Shown: positions 22,871-32,033 of the stretch, one piece after another | Numbering within the stretch: the stretch's first letter is position 1 | How the letters are laid out: every line of letters starts with the position of its first letter | Assembly: GCA_003246335.1 (NCBI GenBank) | Contig: QKAR01000110.1 | Location: 1-32,033, forward strand | DNA length: 32,033 nucleotides | From: Spirochaetales bacterium | GTDB taxonomy: Bacteria > Spirochaetota > Spirochaetia > Treponematales > Treponemataceae | Reading direction: 5' to 3' | The notes under the pieces: generated by a model | Databases searched by the model: none | Told to the model about the DNA's origin: nothing | What the model saw: only the letters and a program-made list of their open reading frames with translations | Made by a program: the position numbers and the translations under genes

Positions 22871-23722
22871 CTATTCATCGTAATCCATTTTGTCGTCGCT
22901 TTCTTCCTCGTCCTCGCCGTCATCCTCATCGTCTTCTTCCTCGATGAAGTCGTCGAGGTCGGAAAGGCTTCCCGCGTCCTCTTCGTTGAAATACTCGTTC
23001 TCGATACCGGGATTCTCGACGTAATACAAGATGCGGCTGCAGTACGGGCAGTATACGATCTTGTCACCCGAGCGCACCTCATTGGCGAACTGCGCGGGAA
23101 GAATCATGTGGCAGCCGGTGCACACGTTGCCGTGAATGGCGACGATGCCGACGCCCTGTTTGCTTTTAATGATTCGCTCAAGCTTGAATTTCGTCTCGGG
23201 GTTAATCCCGGGAGATACTTCTTCCTCGGCTTTCGTGAGCGAGTCGAGCTCGGCAGTCATCGAATCGATGTCGGCGGCAAGAGCGGTCTTTCGTTCCGTC
23301 AATTCCTCTTCCTGCTGGGTGATGAGCGATTCCTCATGCTTCAGGTTTTCGTCGAGTTCCTGGAACGCGTGCTCCTCTTTTTGCAGGTCTTTGCGGATTT
23401 GCTGCTCCCGCTCGCCGGCGTCGCGAATTTCTTTATCAAGCGCCTCGTACTCGCGCTGAGTAGTAATCGTATCCATGGCCTTCTCGGATTTTTCGCGGGC
23501 GGCCTCGGCGTCTAGAAGCTGAATTTTCAGGTCGGCGATATGGGCGCGAACGGATTCATACTGTTCGTTTTTCTCGATATAGCCTTTCTTGAGGCGGGAC
23601 AAGAGCTCTTCCTGGGTCGAAAGAAGCTTCGGGGCGTTTTGAATCGAATCCTCGACCGAGTTTTTCTGGGCGAGGATGTCCTGAAGCGCCTTCAGTTTGT
23701 CCAATACTTCTGTCATTACCAT
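22871..23722 (-). CDS. Coiled-coil C4-type zinc-ribbon protein
   Basis: A 283-residue protein. Residues about 1-190 are a long charged coiled coil, followed by a C4 zinc ribbon, CTGCHMILP ... CPYCSRILYY (about 203-240), as in the zf-RING_7/HP0958-like family; the Helicobacter member binds RNA and the flagellar sigma factor RpoN, but roles elsewhere are unclear. The C-terminal 40 residues are a run of Asp/Glu. The start at 23722 is supported by GAGGGG 10 bases upstream; a second in-frame ATG lies 6 bases in. It sits 27 bases after rpoD and directly before rnpB, hinting at a link to transcription or RNA. Confidence 0.88.
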   Translation of the reverse strand: MVMTEVLDKLKALQDILAQKNSVEDSIQNAPKLLSTQEELLSRLKKGYIEKNEQYESVRAHIADLKIQLLDAEAAREKSEKAMDTITTQREYEALDKEIRDAGEREQQIRKDLQKEEHAFQELDENLKHEESLITQQEEELTERKTALAADIDSMTAELDSLTKAEEEVSPGINPETKFKLERIIKSKQGVGIVAIHGNVCTGCHMILPAQFANEVRSGDKIVYCPYCSRILYYVENPGIENEYFNEEDAGSLSDLDDFIEEEDDEDDGEDEEESDDKMDYDE

Positions 23723-23749
23723 ACGATTATTTCCCCTCTAAACGAATAC

Positions 23750-25491
<1,742 letters not shown>

Positions 25492-25495
<4 letters not shown>

Positions 25496-27294
25496 TCGTT
25501 TATATCCTTCAATTTGCCAAGCTCGTTATCGATACTTTGTTTTTCGGCCAACATGTCCTGCATGGTGGAAATTTCCTCAGGCGTCGTTCCGCGCACTAAA
25601 TTCAACCGCGCGACGATACGGGCCTTTTTTCTTTCTAATTGACGCCTATTGACCAAATTCGCCCCATCTTCAATAATTTTGCGAGCGTTCGCCGAAAATT
25701 CACCGTTCATCACGGCTTCGGTAACGAGTTCGCGCAACGCGTCATTCGGACAACGAGCCATCAAGCTTTCGTATGAAGCCGATTCGGTTCGATAGCACTC
25801 CTCGAGAACGATAAAAAGATCCCTTGCGACGGGATCCTCAAAATCGTCAGAAGACAGACTTGACCGCAAAATTGGGAAAAGCCCAGTATTGGCCGCTACG
25901 GCAAGAACCGTGCGCAGCTCAGGGCTTTTCTTAATATTTTGTTCTTTCGGGCGCTCAGTCGTTTCAGTTTTCCGCTCTATAGTGACGGGTCTCGCCTGGT
26001 TTCGCTTTAAGAAATCGGAGACCAAGGCCTTTTCACTGATTCCAAACGCTGACGAAAGTCGGTTAAATGTCGACTCCCTCTGAATATCGGATTCCAGAGC
26101 CTCTAAGTATGGAAACAAAAAGGCCGCGGCGCGAGATATCCCTTCAGGACTCCCCATGGAAAACCGCGTTCCAGCGGCCATTATGAGATAGTCAAGGTCT
26201 ATTATAGAATAATCCAGGAGTTTTTTCAATGCCTCAGGGCCTTCATTATTAAGAATTTCAGCGGGATCTTTCCCGCCCTTAATCTCGATCACGCGCACGT
26301 CAAAGTTGCATTTCCGGCAGAGCACGATAGTTTTGAACGTCGCGTTCTGTCCGGCCGTATCCGAATCAAAGCAAAGATACACGGTTTGGGCGAGCGGACG
26401 GATGAGGCTCGCGTGCTGTTCGGAAAACGCGGTACCCAGAGTAGCCACCGCGCGGCTCACGCCCGACTGATGCCAGGCGAGCGCGTCCAGGTTACCCTCG
26501 CACACGATTATCGATTTTGTGTCGATGATTTCCTGCCGCGCGAGGCTGAACCCAAATAGGGTTTCTTTCTTCTGAAACTGATCGAGCTCGGGTGAATTGA
26601 GGTACTTGCGCTCATCGGTGCTGCCGGGTAACACCCGCCCGCTGAACGCGACCACGCGGCCTTTCCGGTCGCAAACCGGGAACATAACCCGGTCGGCGAA
26701 GAACGATCGACGGGGATTTGCCTTAGTGAAAAGCTTCGTTTTTTCCAAGAATTCGTCCGAATACCCTTTCTTGCGCAAAAAACCGTGGAGCCAAAAGGGG
26801 TCCGCGGGGGCGTAGCCGATCTTGAATTTCTCGAGCATTTCCGGCGCGACTTTTCTCGCGGACAGATACTCCCGAGCGCGCGCTCCCTGGGGCGAATCGG
26901 AAAAAAACCAGCGGAACGTACCCGACACGCGATCGTAAATTTCGAGCAACAAGTCTTTCGTGTTATCGCGTGGGACGCTTGAAGGGTCGAAGCCGCCGAC
27001 GTACGCGATCTCGACGCCGCTTTTTTTCGCGAGAGTCTCTACCGCCTCCGCGAACTCAAGCTTCTCCTTTTCCATGACGAATTTTATGACTCCGCCCGCC
27101 GCGCCGCAGCCGAAGCATTTATACATTTTTTCCTCTGGCCGAACGTGAAAGGAAGGACTTCGCTCGTTGTGAAAGGGGCAACACCCCCAATAATCCGAGC
27201 CGCGCCGCTCAAGCTTCGTGTATTCGGAGACGATGGCGACGAGGTCCGCCCGCTGGTTAACGGCGTCGATCGTTTCTTGGCTGATCCTCGGCAT
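25492..27294 (-). CDS. dnaG: DNA primase
   Basis: A 600-residue primase. The N-terminal CHC2 zinc domain has Cys39, His42, Cys60 and Cys63 ([11 protein letters not shown] ... [11 protein letters not shown]). The RNA polymerase core has the [11 protein letters not shown] segment, and the TOPRIM motifs appear as [12 protein letters not shown] (EGNLD in place of the usual EGYMD) and [13 protein letters not shown]. The C-terminal region (about 440-600) is the helicase-binding part and is divergent. It makes RNA primers for replication. It shares one base with the mltG stop and overlaps rpoD, a dnaG-rpoD order as in many bacteria. Confidence 0.97.
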
Positions 27295-28313
27295 CAGTTC
27301 CCCGCGGCCTTTTTCAGCGTAAGCAGATGTCCCGCCTCGACATGCTCCTCGAGCGAGCGCGAGAAGGTATGGGATCCGGCGGAGGGATCGGTTAGGCGGA
27401 AATAGAGGTAATCGCTATCCGCCGGATTCATCGCGGCGCCGAGGGCGACGAGGCCCGGCGAGGAAATGGGCCCGGGCGGGAGGCCGGCCCATTTATAGGT
27501 GTTGTAATCGCTCGAGATCTCGAGATCGGCGTTCGTAAGTCGCGTGGGATGCGGCTTTCCCTGTATTTCAGTGATGATATACTCAATGGTCGCGCACGAC
27601 TGCAGCCCCATCCCGATCGCAAGGCGGTTTTCAAAAACGCTCGCGATGCGAGGCGCCTCCGCGGCGACGCGATACTCGCGTTCAACGATGCTCGCGAGTA
27701 TAACTCGATCATACAGCTCCTTTGCATCCTGAGGCAGCCCGGTTAGAGAGGCTGTTTTATCGAAGAAATTCGTCAACATGGTCTCGACCACCGACAGGGC
27801 GTCCGCATCATAAGGGAAAAAATACGTATCCGGAAACAAATAACCTTCCGCCGTCGATCCGGGAATTCCAAATCGCTCCAGCAACGCTCGATCCGCCGCT
27901 ACGGTCTCGAACGACGCCGCGTCCACTACGCCCGCTTCTGCGAGATGCCGGGCAGTCTTTGCGAGCGTAAGTCCTTCGGGTATGGTCACGCGGCGGTATT
28001 CCTGCTTACCCTCGGCTATCAACCGTAAAATACCACTCGTGGCCATAGCCGGCGAAACTCGGTAGGATCCGGCTTTGAGCGACAATCGATGGAGACGGAC
28101 GTAATAGTACGCGAACGGGGCCGATTTAATAATCCCGCGGGAGGCGAGCGTTTCGGCGACCGCGGCCGCGGGCATGCCGCGGGCGACGTTGAAAACTTCC
28201 GGCGTGCCCGAGGAATTCGCGGCGCCATCCAAATATCGATACCCCACGATCGCCGAAATGCAGAGAACGAAGGCGAAAGCGGAAAGGCAAATGAGAGCGA
28301 TCTTAAGTTTCAC
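27294..28313 (-). CDS. mltG: Endolytic murein transglycosylase MltG
   Basis: A 339-residue YceG-like protein with one N-terminal membrane segment (about 4-25), a LysM-like subdomain and the catalytic domain. The active-site region reads ILASIVEREYRVAAEAPRIASVFENRL, its first Glu after Ile-Val corresponding to the catalytic residue, and LPPGPISSPG is present near the C-terminus. MltG cleaves nascent glycan strands and may terminate their growth. I chose GTG 28313 because GGAGG lies 9 bases before it; the upstream ATG 28334 puts that ribosome site inside the coding region and has none of its own. It overlaps the preceding small gene. Confidence 0.88.
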   Translation of the reverse strand: MKLKIALICLSAFAFVLCISAIVGYRYLDGAANSSGTPEVFNVARGMPAAAVAETLASRGIIKSAPFAYYYVRLHRLSLKAGSYRVSPAMATSGILRLIAEGKQEYRRVTIPEGLTLAKTARHLAEAGVVDAASFETVAADRALLERFGIPGSTAEGYLFPDTYFFPYDADALSVVETMLTNFFDKTASLTGLPQDAKELYDRVILASIVEREYRVAAEAPRIASVFENRLAIGMGLQSCATIEYIITEIQGKPHPTRLTNADLEISSDYNTYKWAGLPPGPISSPGLVALGAAMNPADSDYLYFRLTDPSAGSHTFSRSLEEHVEAGHLLTLKKAAGN

Positions 28314-28488
28314 GAAAAAAAACCTCCGCTTCATCGATCGTCATCGATCGATACGCGCAATCCTCAACGAACAAACGCAAGGTGTCGAGCGATCGGTCTA
28401 CGCCCTGGCGCTGTCTTCGAAATAATAACGCGAGGGATTTCGCTTCCTCGGCGGTGAACGAGTAATGAAACGCGGAGTCTTCGCTCAT
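28303..28488 (-). CDS. Small conserved-context protein, 61 residues
   Basis: A 61-residue frame, MSEDSAFHYSF to VFFRET, with helical amphipathic character (AEEAKSLALLFRRQRQ). The ATG overlaps the stop of the hydrolase gene as ATGA, and its end overlaps the mltG start by 11 bases, so it fills the only gap in an otherwise gapless run. That placement is the main reason to call it real. I recognise no family, signal peptide or metal site; a cytoplasmic adaptor is possible but unsupported. Confidence 0.65.
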   Translation of the reverse strand: MSEDSAFHYSFTAEEAKSLALLFRRQRQGVDRSLDTLRLFVEDCAYRSMTIDEAEVFFRET

Positions 28489-29450
28489 AAATACGTGTCC
28501 TCGCCCTCGCGCGCGACCAAAATATCGAGTTTAGACTTTCCCGCGTAATTGCAGTACCAATCGGCGGACTGACGCAGAGAATAGATTTTTTTATCGCTGT
28601 AGGTAGGTTCATGATGAAAGAGCAAAAGGCTTTTTACGCCCCAGTTAAGCGCGAAATCGACCGAAACGGCGAAGGCGGAGTGCCCCCACCCCGTTTTTTC
28701 CAGAGCCTCGCCCATAGTATATTGGGCGTCCATAATGAGCATGTCGGCGTCGGTAAAAAAACGGATATTTTCCTCGGTACGAAGAAAATCGTCGCGGGAA
28801 AGTTCGGTATCGGTCGAATAGATAATTTTTTTTCCGTTATCCTCTAGTAAGTACGCGGTACAGCCGCCCGGATGATTCACCCGGTGCCAACTGATTTCAG
28901 ACGAACCGAGTCGGAGGCGTCTAGTGGGCGCGTCTAAAAGCACGAACTCAAGCTTCGCGCCGAAACCGCCCGGCCCCTGCATGGGTACGGGAAAATACGG
29001 CGATGACATTTGCGCCTCGAGGATGCCCTCGAGATCGGGATTGTCGCTGTAAAAAATCACGCGGTTTTTTGGGTTAAACGCCTGCGCGAAAAAAGGCAAA
29101 CCCTGCAAATGATCCCAATGGAAATGGGAGAAAAAAATATGATAGGTTTGGCCGCCGGCGGAATGCCCGGGTCGCTGGCGCAAATTTTGCGACAATTCGC
29201 GCAATCCGCTCCCCGCGTCGAAAATAACGCAGTCGCCGGATTCGTTTTCAACCTCAACGCAGGAAGTGTTGCCGCCGACGGTACCGAAAAGCCACTCCGG
29301 CAGCGAGGAAAGGAATTTTTCGCGAGTATCCGCGGATTCGACGTCCTTCGGAGAAATCCGCTGCACTACCGCGGCTATTCTATTCTGAATTTGCAATGGA
29401 GACAAAGGAGTTGGGATTGAGCCCCGAACGCCCCAGAAATGAATACGCAT
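28485..29450 (-). CDS. Metallo-beta-lactamase-fold hydrolase
   Basis: A 321-residue MBL-fold protein. It begins RIHFWGVRGSIPTP, as in the RNase Z-like/PhnP-like branch. The metal motif His-x-His-x-Asp-His is clear (FSHFHWDHLQG), preceded by VIFDAGSGLREL and followed by HPGGCTAYLLEDNGKKIIYSTDTE (third metal His and Asp) and a C-terminal FHHEP. The substrate is unknown; cyclic nucleotides, phosphodiesters or RNA ends are typical of this branch. AAGGGG lies 5-6 bases before the ATG. It follows the YkgJ-like gene after 25 bases and is coupled to the 61-residue gene. Confidence 0.88.
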   Translation of the reverse strand: MRIHFWGVRGSIPTPLSPLQIQNRIAAVVQRISPKDVESADTREKFLSSLPEWLFGTVGGNTSCVEVENESGDCVIFDAGSGLRELSQNLRQRPGHSAGGQTYHIFFSHFHWDHLQGLPFFAQAFNPKNRVIFYSDNPDLEGILEAQMSSPYFPVPMQGPGGFGAKLEFVLLDAPTRRLRLGSSEISWHRVNHPGGCTAYLLEDNGKKIIYSTDTELSRDDFLRTEENIRFFTDADMLIMDAQYTMGEALEKTGWGHSAFAVSVDFALNWGVKSLLLFHHEPTYSDKKIYSLRQSADWYCNYAGKSKLDILVAREGEDTYL

Positions 29451-29475
29451 TTTTTCCCCTTATCGGACAGAAATC

Positions 29476-29919
29476 CTACGCTTTTCTGCGAATATACGGC
29501 TCAGCTCTCCGTCTGGTCAAGTATGAGTCGATTTCCTCCCGCGAATGCAAGGCGCCCGAATTCACGCCGGGGCAATCGGCGGCGTTCGCCTCCCACCAGT
29601 CCTCATCGCTTACCAGGGACGGCCAAAAAGGATAAGAACTACACTGATAGGGCCTATGTTCATAGGCAAGGCAACCGTTATCCCATAGTATACAATCGAA
29701 ATTAGGTTTTTCGAGCAAACAAAGATATTCATACCCGTCGGGTTTCGGAACCCAGCGACAATATTTTTCTATAAAGCCATTTTCATTCAGGGATGACCAC
29801 TCAAGCAAGCGAATTAAATCTTGACTTGAAAGATTTACGATGCCCGGGTCGAAACGACAGCACGACGAGCAGCGTTTACATGAAAACCGAAGACCGTTTT
29901 TATAGAAAACGTCGCACAT
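29476..29919 (-). CDS. YkgJ-family cysteine-cluster protein
   Basis: A 147-residue protein with the YkgJ/UPF0153-type cysteine arrangement: Cys14-x2-Cys17-x2-Cys20-Cys21 (FSCKRCSSCC), then an isolated Cys near residue 67 (YLCLL), and GCLAYEHRPYQCSSYPFWP further on. The family is thought to bind a metal or Fe-S cluster, with no established reaction. AAGG precedes the ATG. It is the first gene after the tRNA terminator, with only 15 bases between the U-run and its start codon. Confidence 0.85.
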   Translation of the reverse strand: MCDVFYKNGLRFSCKRCSSCCRFDPGIVNLSSQDLIRLLEWSSLNENGFIEKYCRWVPKPDGYEYLCLLEKPNFDCILWDNGCLAYEHRPYQCSSYPFWPSLVSDEDWWEANAADCPGVNSGALHSREEIDSYLTRRRAEPYIRRKA

Positions 29920-29934
29920 TGTTCCGCCTTTGTT

Positions 29935-29963
29935 AAAAAAAAAAGCCTTCCTAAAAGGAAGGC
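29935..29963 (-). terminator. Rho-independent terminator after the tRNA genes
   Basis: On the minus strand a perfect 7-bp stem GCCTTCC/GGAAGGC (29945-29963) with a 5-base loop is followed by ten Us (29935-29944). It begins 3 bases after the 3' end of tRNA-Tyr. Confidence 0.92.
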
Positions 29964-29966
29964 GTA

Positions 29967-30048
29967 TGGGGAGATAAGGATTCGAACCTTAGAAGGCGTA
30001 GCCAACAGATTTACAGTCTGCCCCCTTTGACCGCTCGGGAATCTCCCC
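29967..30048 (-). tRNA. tRNA-Tyr (GUA)
   Basis: An 82-base class II tRNA. The acceptor helix pairs GGGGAGA (30042-30048) with TCTCCCC. The D-arm begins CCCGAGCGG, the anticodon arm is GCAGA-CTGTAAA-TCTGT with anticodon GTA, a long variable arm follows, and the T-arm is TAAGG-TTCGAAT-CCTTA. The discriminator is A. CCA is not encoded and must be added by the CCA-adding enzyme. It lies 28 bases after tRNA-Thr and is probably co-transcribed. Confidence 0.96.
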
Positions 30049-30076
30049 TTATGTTCGATAGCTTTTTGCTCAGCCT

Positions 30077-30150
30077 AGCCAACTCAGGGATTCGAACCCT
30101 GGACCCCGAGATTACAAATCACGTGCTCTGGCCAGCTGAGCTAAGTTGGC
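30077..30150 (-). tRNA. tRNA-Thr (UGU)
   Basis: A 74-base tRNA. The acceptor GCCAACT pairs with AGTTGGC. The D-arm is TAGCTCAGCTGG, the anticodon region is GTGATTTGTAATCTC with anticodon TGT, and the T-arm is CAGGG-TTCGAAT-CCCTG. The discriminator is U, and CCA is not encoded. It is first in a two-tRNA unit. Confidence 0.96.
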
Positions 30151-30168
30151 ATCGCGAACGTTGACTAA

Positions 30169-30195
30169 ATTATAGGAACGCGCAGAAAAAGTCAA
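30169..30195 (-). promoter_or_regulatory. Promoter of the tRNA-Thr/tRNA-Tyr unit
   Basis: On the minus strand a perfect TATAAT (30169-30174) is preceded by TTGACT (30190-30195) at a 15-base spacing, or by CTTGAC at 16. The predicted start near 30162 leaves about 12 bases of leader for RNase P. The stop codon of glgA (30192-30194) lies inside the -35 box. Confidence 0.7.
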
Positions 30196-31775
30196 GACGG
30201 TTTGGAAAGGATTTCGCGATAAAGCGGCAACCAGTGAAGGTCAGTGACCGTATCCCAACTCCAAGAGGAACGAATCCGCGCGGAAGCCTCGCGAATAATG
30301 GCGTTGAACGCGGGAATTTCGCCGATCGAGGCGCGCTCCGCGGCCTCAACCGTACGCATAATCCCCGATAGCGTCTCGGCGAGCGCGCCGCCGGAGTCTC
30401 CCGTCTCCGAGCGGAATAAAAACCCCGTTTTGCCTTCCTCGATCTTTTGCAATCCACCGACGGCATGGGCGATCGGAATCGCGCCGAATATTTGACCGAT
30501 GAAATCCTCGAGGCCGCACGGCTCGAAAACGCTGGGCAATACCAGAAAATCCGCCGAGGCGACGACCAAACGAGCGAGATCTCGCTCATAACCGCGAGCG
30601 AAAGCGAATCGCCCCGCGAACCGAGACGTCATGCGGATCAAAAGCGATTCGAGCGCCGGCTCGCCCTGACCCATGACGACGAAGCGGGAGCCCGGATATC
30701 GATCAAGAACGACGCGCGCGGCATACTCAAGCGCGATTAACCCCTTTTGAGTGACGACCCGTCCCTGATACGCGAAAAGGGCCCGGGAACCGATCGGATC
30801 GATGTACCCAAAAGCGGTGACGTCGCTATCGTCGGGAAAATCGCGCAGTACGGAATACAAACGCTCGCGACATTTGTATTTTCCGGTAAGTTCCCCCGCG
30901 GCGGGTTCAAACGCGAACGGCAGCGCCGATATCCCTGGATTCGACGGGTCATAGCGATGATAGTCAATCCCGTTCGTTATGCCGACGACGCAAATTTTTC
31001 GACGCTCAAACTCGCCAGAAAGGCCGTCGGTAAACGCATCATAGGCTGACGAAGTCAATTCTTTCGCATACCAGGGCGAAACCGTCGTAAGCGTCGCGTA
31101 CGGGGCGGCGACTAAAAAGGGCTCTACCGCTCCATTAAATACGCCCTCGCGCAGGACTTCGCACGAAAGGCCCGAAAGGTATTGCGCGCGAGGAATGTCG
31201 GAGATCGCCTGACGGTATCCCGGGCCGGCATTATGAATCGTCACGACGCACGCGGTTTCGGCAAAGAGCTCGCGAAAGTCAGGATCGGTTTTCGCGATAG
31301 CCGGCAAGAGGGCTGCGTGCGCGTCGTGACAGTGAAGTATATCGGGTGACGAGTCGCTCAGCCGTGCGTACGCGCACACGGCCCGCTGCATAACGAGATT
31401 CATCACGTCGCCGTCGTGATAACCGGTACCACGAGAGGAGCCGGGCGCTCGCGCGGCCTCTTCCTCGGTGTAGGTATAGACTGAGCGTTTTTCCCGGAAA
31501 ACGGGTGAATCAATCAACACGATCGAAACGCCGTTCAATTCCGTCCGTGAAAAACCGATCGGGTGATCCACGCCCCCGACGGATACCCGTCCGAAAAAAA
31601 GGGATGTCGAGGGCAAATCGACGAATCCATAGCGAGGGATAAAAGCCGTAACGGACAGACCGCGGCGGGCAAGCGACTCGGAAAGCGAGCAGGAAACGTT
31701 TTTTACGCCGCCGGCCTCCGCAACGCCCGCGTACTCGCGCGCGACGATCCACGCGCTTTGAGGGATTTTACCCAT
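30192..31775 (-). CDS. glgA: Glycogen synthase-like GT5 glucosyltransferase
   Basis: A 527-residue GT-B enzyme. The N-terminal domain has IVAREYAGVAEAGGVKNV, DILHCHDAHAALLPAI and TIHNAGPGY; then TVSPWYAKEL and GITNGIDYHRYDP; the C-terminal domain has FAYQGRVVTQKGL, VVMGQGEP and LPSVFEPCGL followed by HAVGGLQKI. This order fits bacterial glycogen/starch synthase, which extends alpha-1,4-glucan from ADP- or UDP-glucose. The nucleotide-sugar loop, usually Lys-x-Gly-Gly-Leu, here has Glu20-Ala-Gly-Gly-Val, so the Lys is absent. The ATG overlaps the chorismate mutase end by 8 bases. No other glycogen gene is in the window. Confidence 0.88.
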   Translation of the reverse strand: MGKIPQSAWIVAREYAGVAEAGGVKNVSCSLSESLARRGLSVTAFIPRYGFVDLPSTSLFFGRVSVGGVDHPIGFSRTELNGVSIVLIDSPVFREKRSVYTYTEEEAARAPGSSRGTGYHDGDVMNLVMQRAVCAYARLSDSSPDILHCHDAHAALLPAIAKTDPDFRELFAETACVVTIHNAGPGYRQAISDIPRAQYLSGLSCEVLREGVFNGAVEPFLVAAPYATLTTVSPWYAKELTSSAYDAFTDGLSGEFERRKICVVGITNGIDYHRYDPSNPGISALPFAFEPAAGELTGKYKCRERLYSVLRDFPDDSDVTAFGYIDPIGSRALFAYQGRVVTQKGLIALEYAARVVLDRYPGSRFVVMGQGEPALESLLIRMTSRFAGRFAFARGYERDLARLVVASADFLVLPSVFEPCGLEDFIGQIFGAIPIAHAVGGLQKIEEGKTGFLFRSETGDSGGALAETLSGIMRTVEAAERASIGEIPAFNAIIREASARIRSSWSWDTVTDLHWLPLYREILSKPS

Positions 31776-32033
31776 TGGCGCGCGGGGGTTTTCCCGCTAA
31801 GTCGGGTCGCAACACCTCGGCTCCGTTCAAGTAGGCATGGCGCGGACGCTCGTTGCCGTAATACGTTATTAAGACCCGCGTCACGTACGGCAAGCCGCCA
31901 TCGATCATCGGCTCAGCAGCGCAAAAAAGCGCGACCGTCTCGCCTAAACCCGCCCGTCTGAGCGCGGCGGCTGGATTCAACGCGGTTAAGTCGGGCGTGA
32001 CGGTAAACATCACCGAAACGATATCGCGCTCCT
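31768..32033 (-). CDS. aroH: Chorismate mutase, AroH type, partial (N-terminus off the window)
   Basis: The visible 87 residues match the second half of the monofunctional AroH chorismate mutase, which converts chorismate to prephenate for Phe and Tyr synthesis. The segment reads ERDIVSVMFTVTPDLTALNPA, then CAAEPMIDGGLPYVTRVLITY, and HAYLNGAEVLRPDL at the end. By comparison with the Bacillus subtilis enzyme, the Glu of CAAEP, the Arg of YVTRV and the Tyr of HAYL correspond to active-site Glu78, Arg90 and Tyr108. The frame is open to the window edge (a GTG at 32013 is internal). The stop overlaps the first codons of glgA. Confidence 0.9.
   Translation of the reverse strand, partial: ERDIVSVMFTVTPDLTALNPAAALRRAGLGETVALFCAAEPMIDGGLPYVTRVLITYYGNERPRHAYLNGAEVLRPDLAGKPPRANG

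Noticed and set aside
32011-32013. GTG 32013 as the start of the last gene
   Set aside because: The frame is open past it to the window edge, and the upstream residues ERDIVSV match AroH, so the gene is truncated by the window.

Overview
The window looks like a chromosomal segment from a spirochaete of the Treponema type, with a GC content above that of T. pallidum (about 60% in one coding line counted by hand). The case rests on gene order. smpB – signal peptidase I – hemW on one side, and mltG – dnaG – rpoD – zinc-ribbon protein – rnpB – TPR protein – mreB – mreC – mreD – pbp2 – rodA on the other, are runs I associate with treponemes. This is from memory and was not searched. Complete aromatic-pathway and glycogen genes (aroH, glgA) suggest a metabolically broader relative, for example a gut or environmental treponeme. 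I see no insertion sequence, prophage, CRISPR array or other mobile element.

Left part (1-13130). A large acidic low-complexity protein runs off the left edge on the minus strand. A plus-strand pair follows: a DivIC/FtsB-like protein and a TsaC-type tRNA threonylcarbamoylation enzyme. A minus-strand pair comes next (smpB and an exported protein), diverging from a plus-strand pair (signal peptidase I and hemW). The smpB promoter matches the sigma-70 consensus exactly and lies so close to the ATG that the mRNA should be almost leaderless. The signal peptidase has Thr and Arg where the family has its catalytic Ser and Lys. Then come minus-strand hrpA and a CapA-like lipoprotein, diverging from a four-gene plus-strand transport operon: substrate-binding protein, permease, ATPase and an ArsB/YbiR-type anion permease.

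Middle. About 210 bp of strikingly AT-rich DNA (29% GC over 13141-13320) separates the transport operon from the convergent minus-strand block. This is the only compositional break in the window.

Right part (13341-32033), all on the minus strand. In transcription order: chorismate mutase (partial), glycogen synthase, tRNA-Thr, tRNA-Tyr, a rho-independent terminator, a YkgJ-type cysteine-cluster protein, a metallo-beta-lactamase-fold hydrolase, a 61-residue protein, MltG, DNA primase, the housekeeping sigma factor, a zinc-ribbon coiled-coil protein, RNase P RNA, a TPR membrane protein, MreB, MreC, MreD, PBP2, RodA and a radical-SAM/DUF2344 fusion protein. Most neighbours overlap by 1-8 bases or lie within about 30 bases of each other. 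This reads as one long unit joining replication/transcription initiation, tRNA processing and cell-wall elongation. Its most unusual point is rnpB: it begins 2 bases after the zinc-ribbon stop codon and ends 21 bases before the TPR start, so RNase P RNA sits in the leader of the cell-shape genes.

The best candidates for new biology are the altered signal peptidase active site, the near-leaderless smpB transcript, and the rnpB/cell-shape arrangement.
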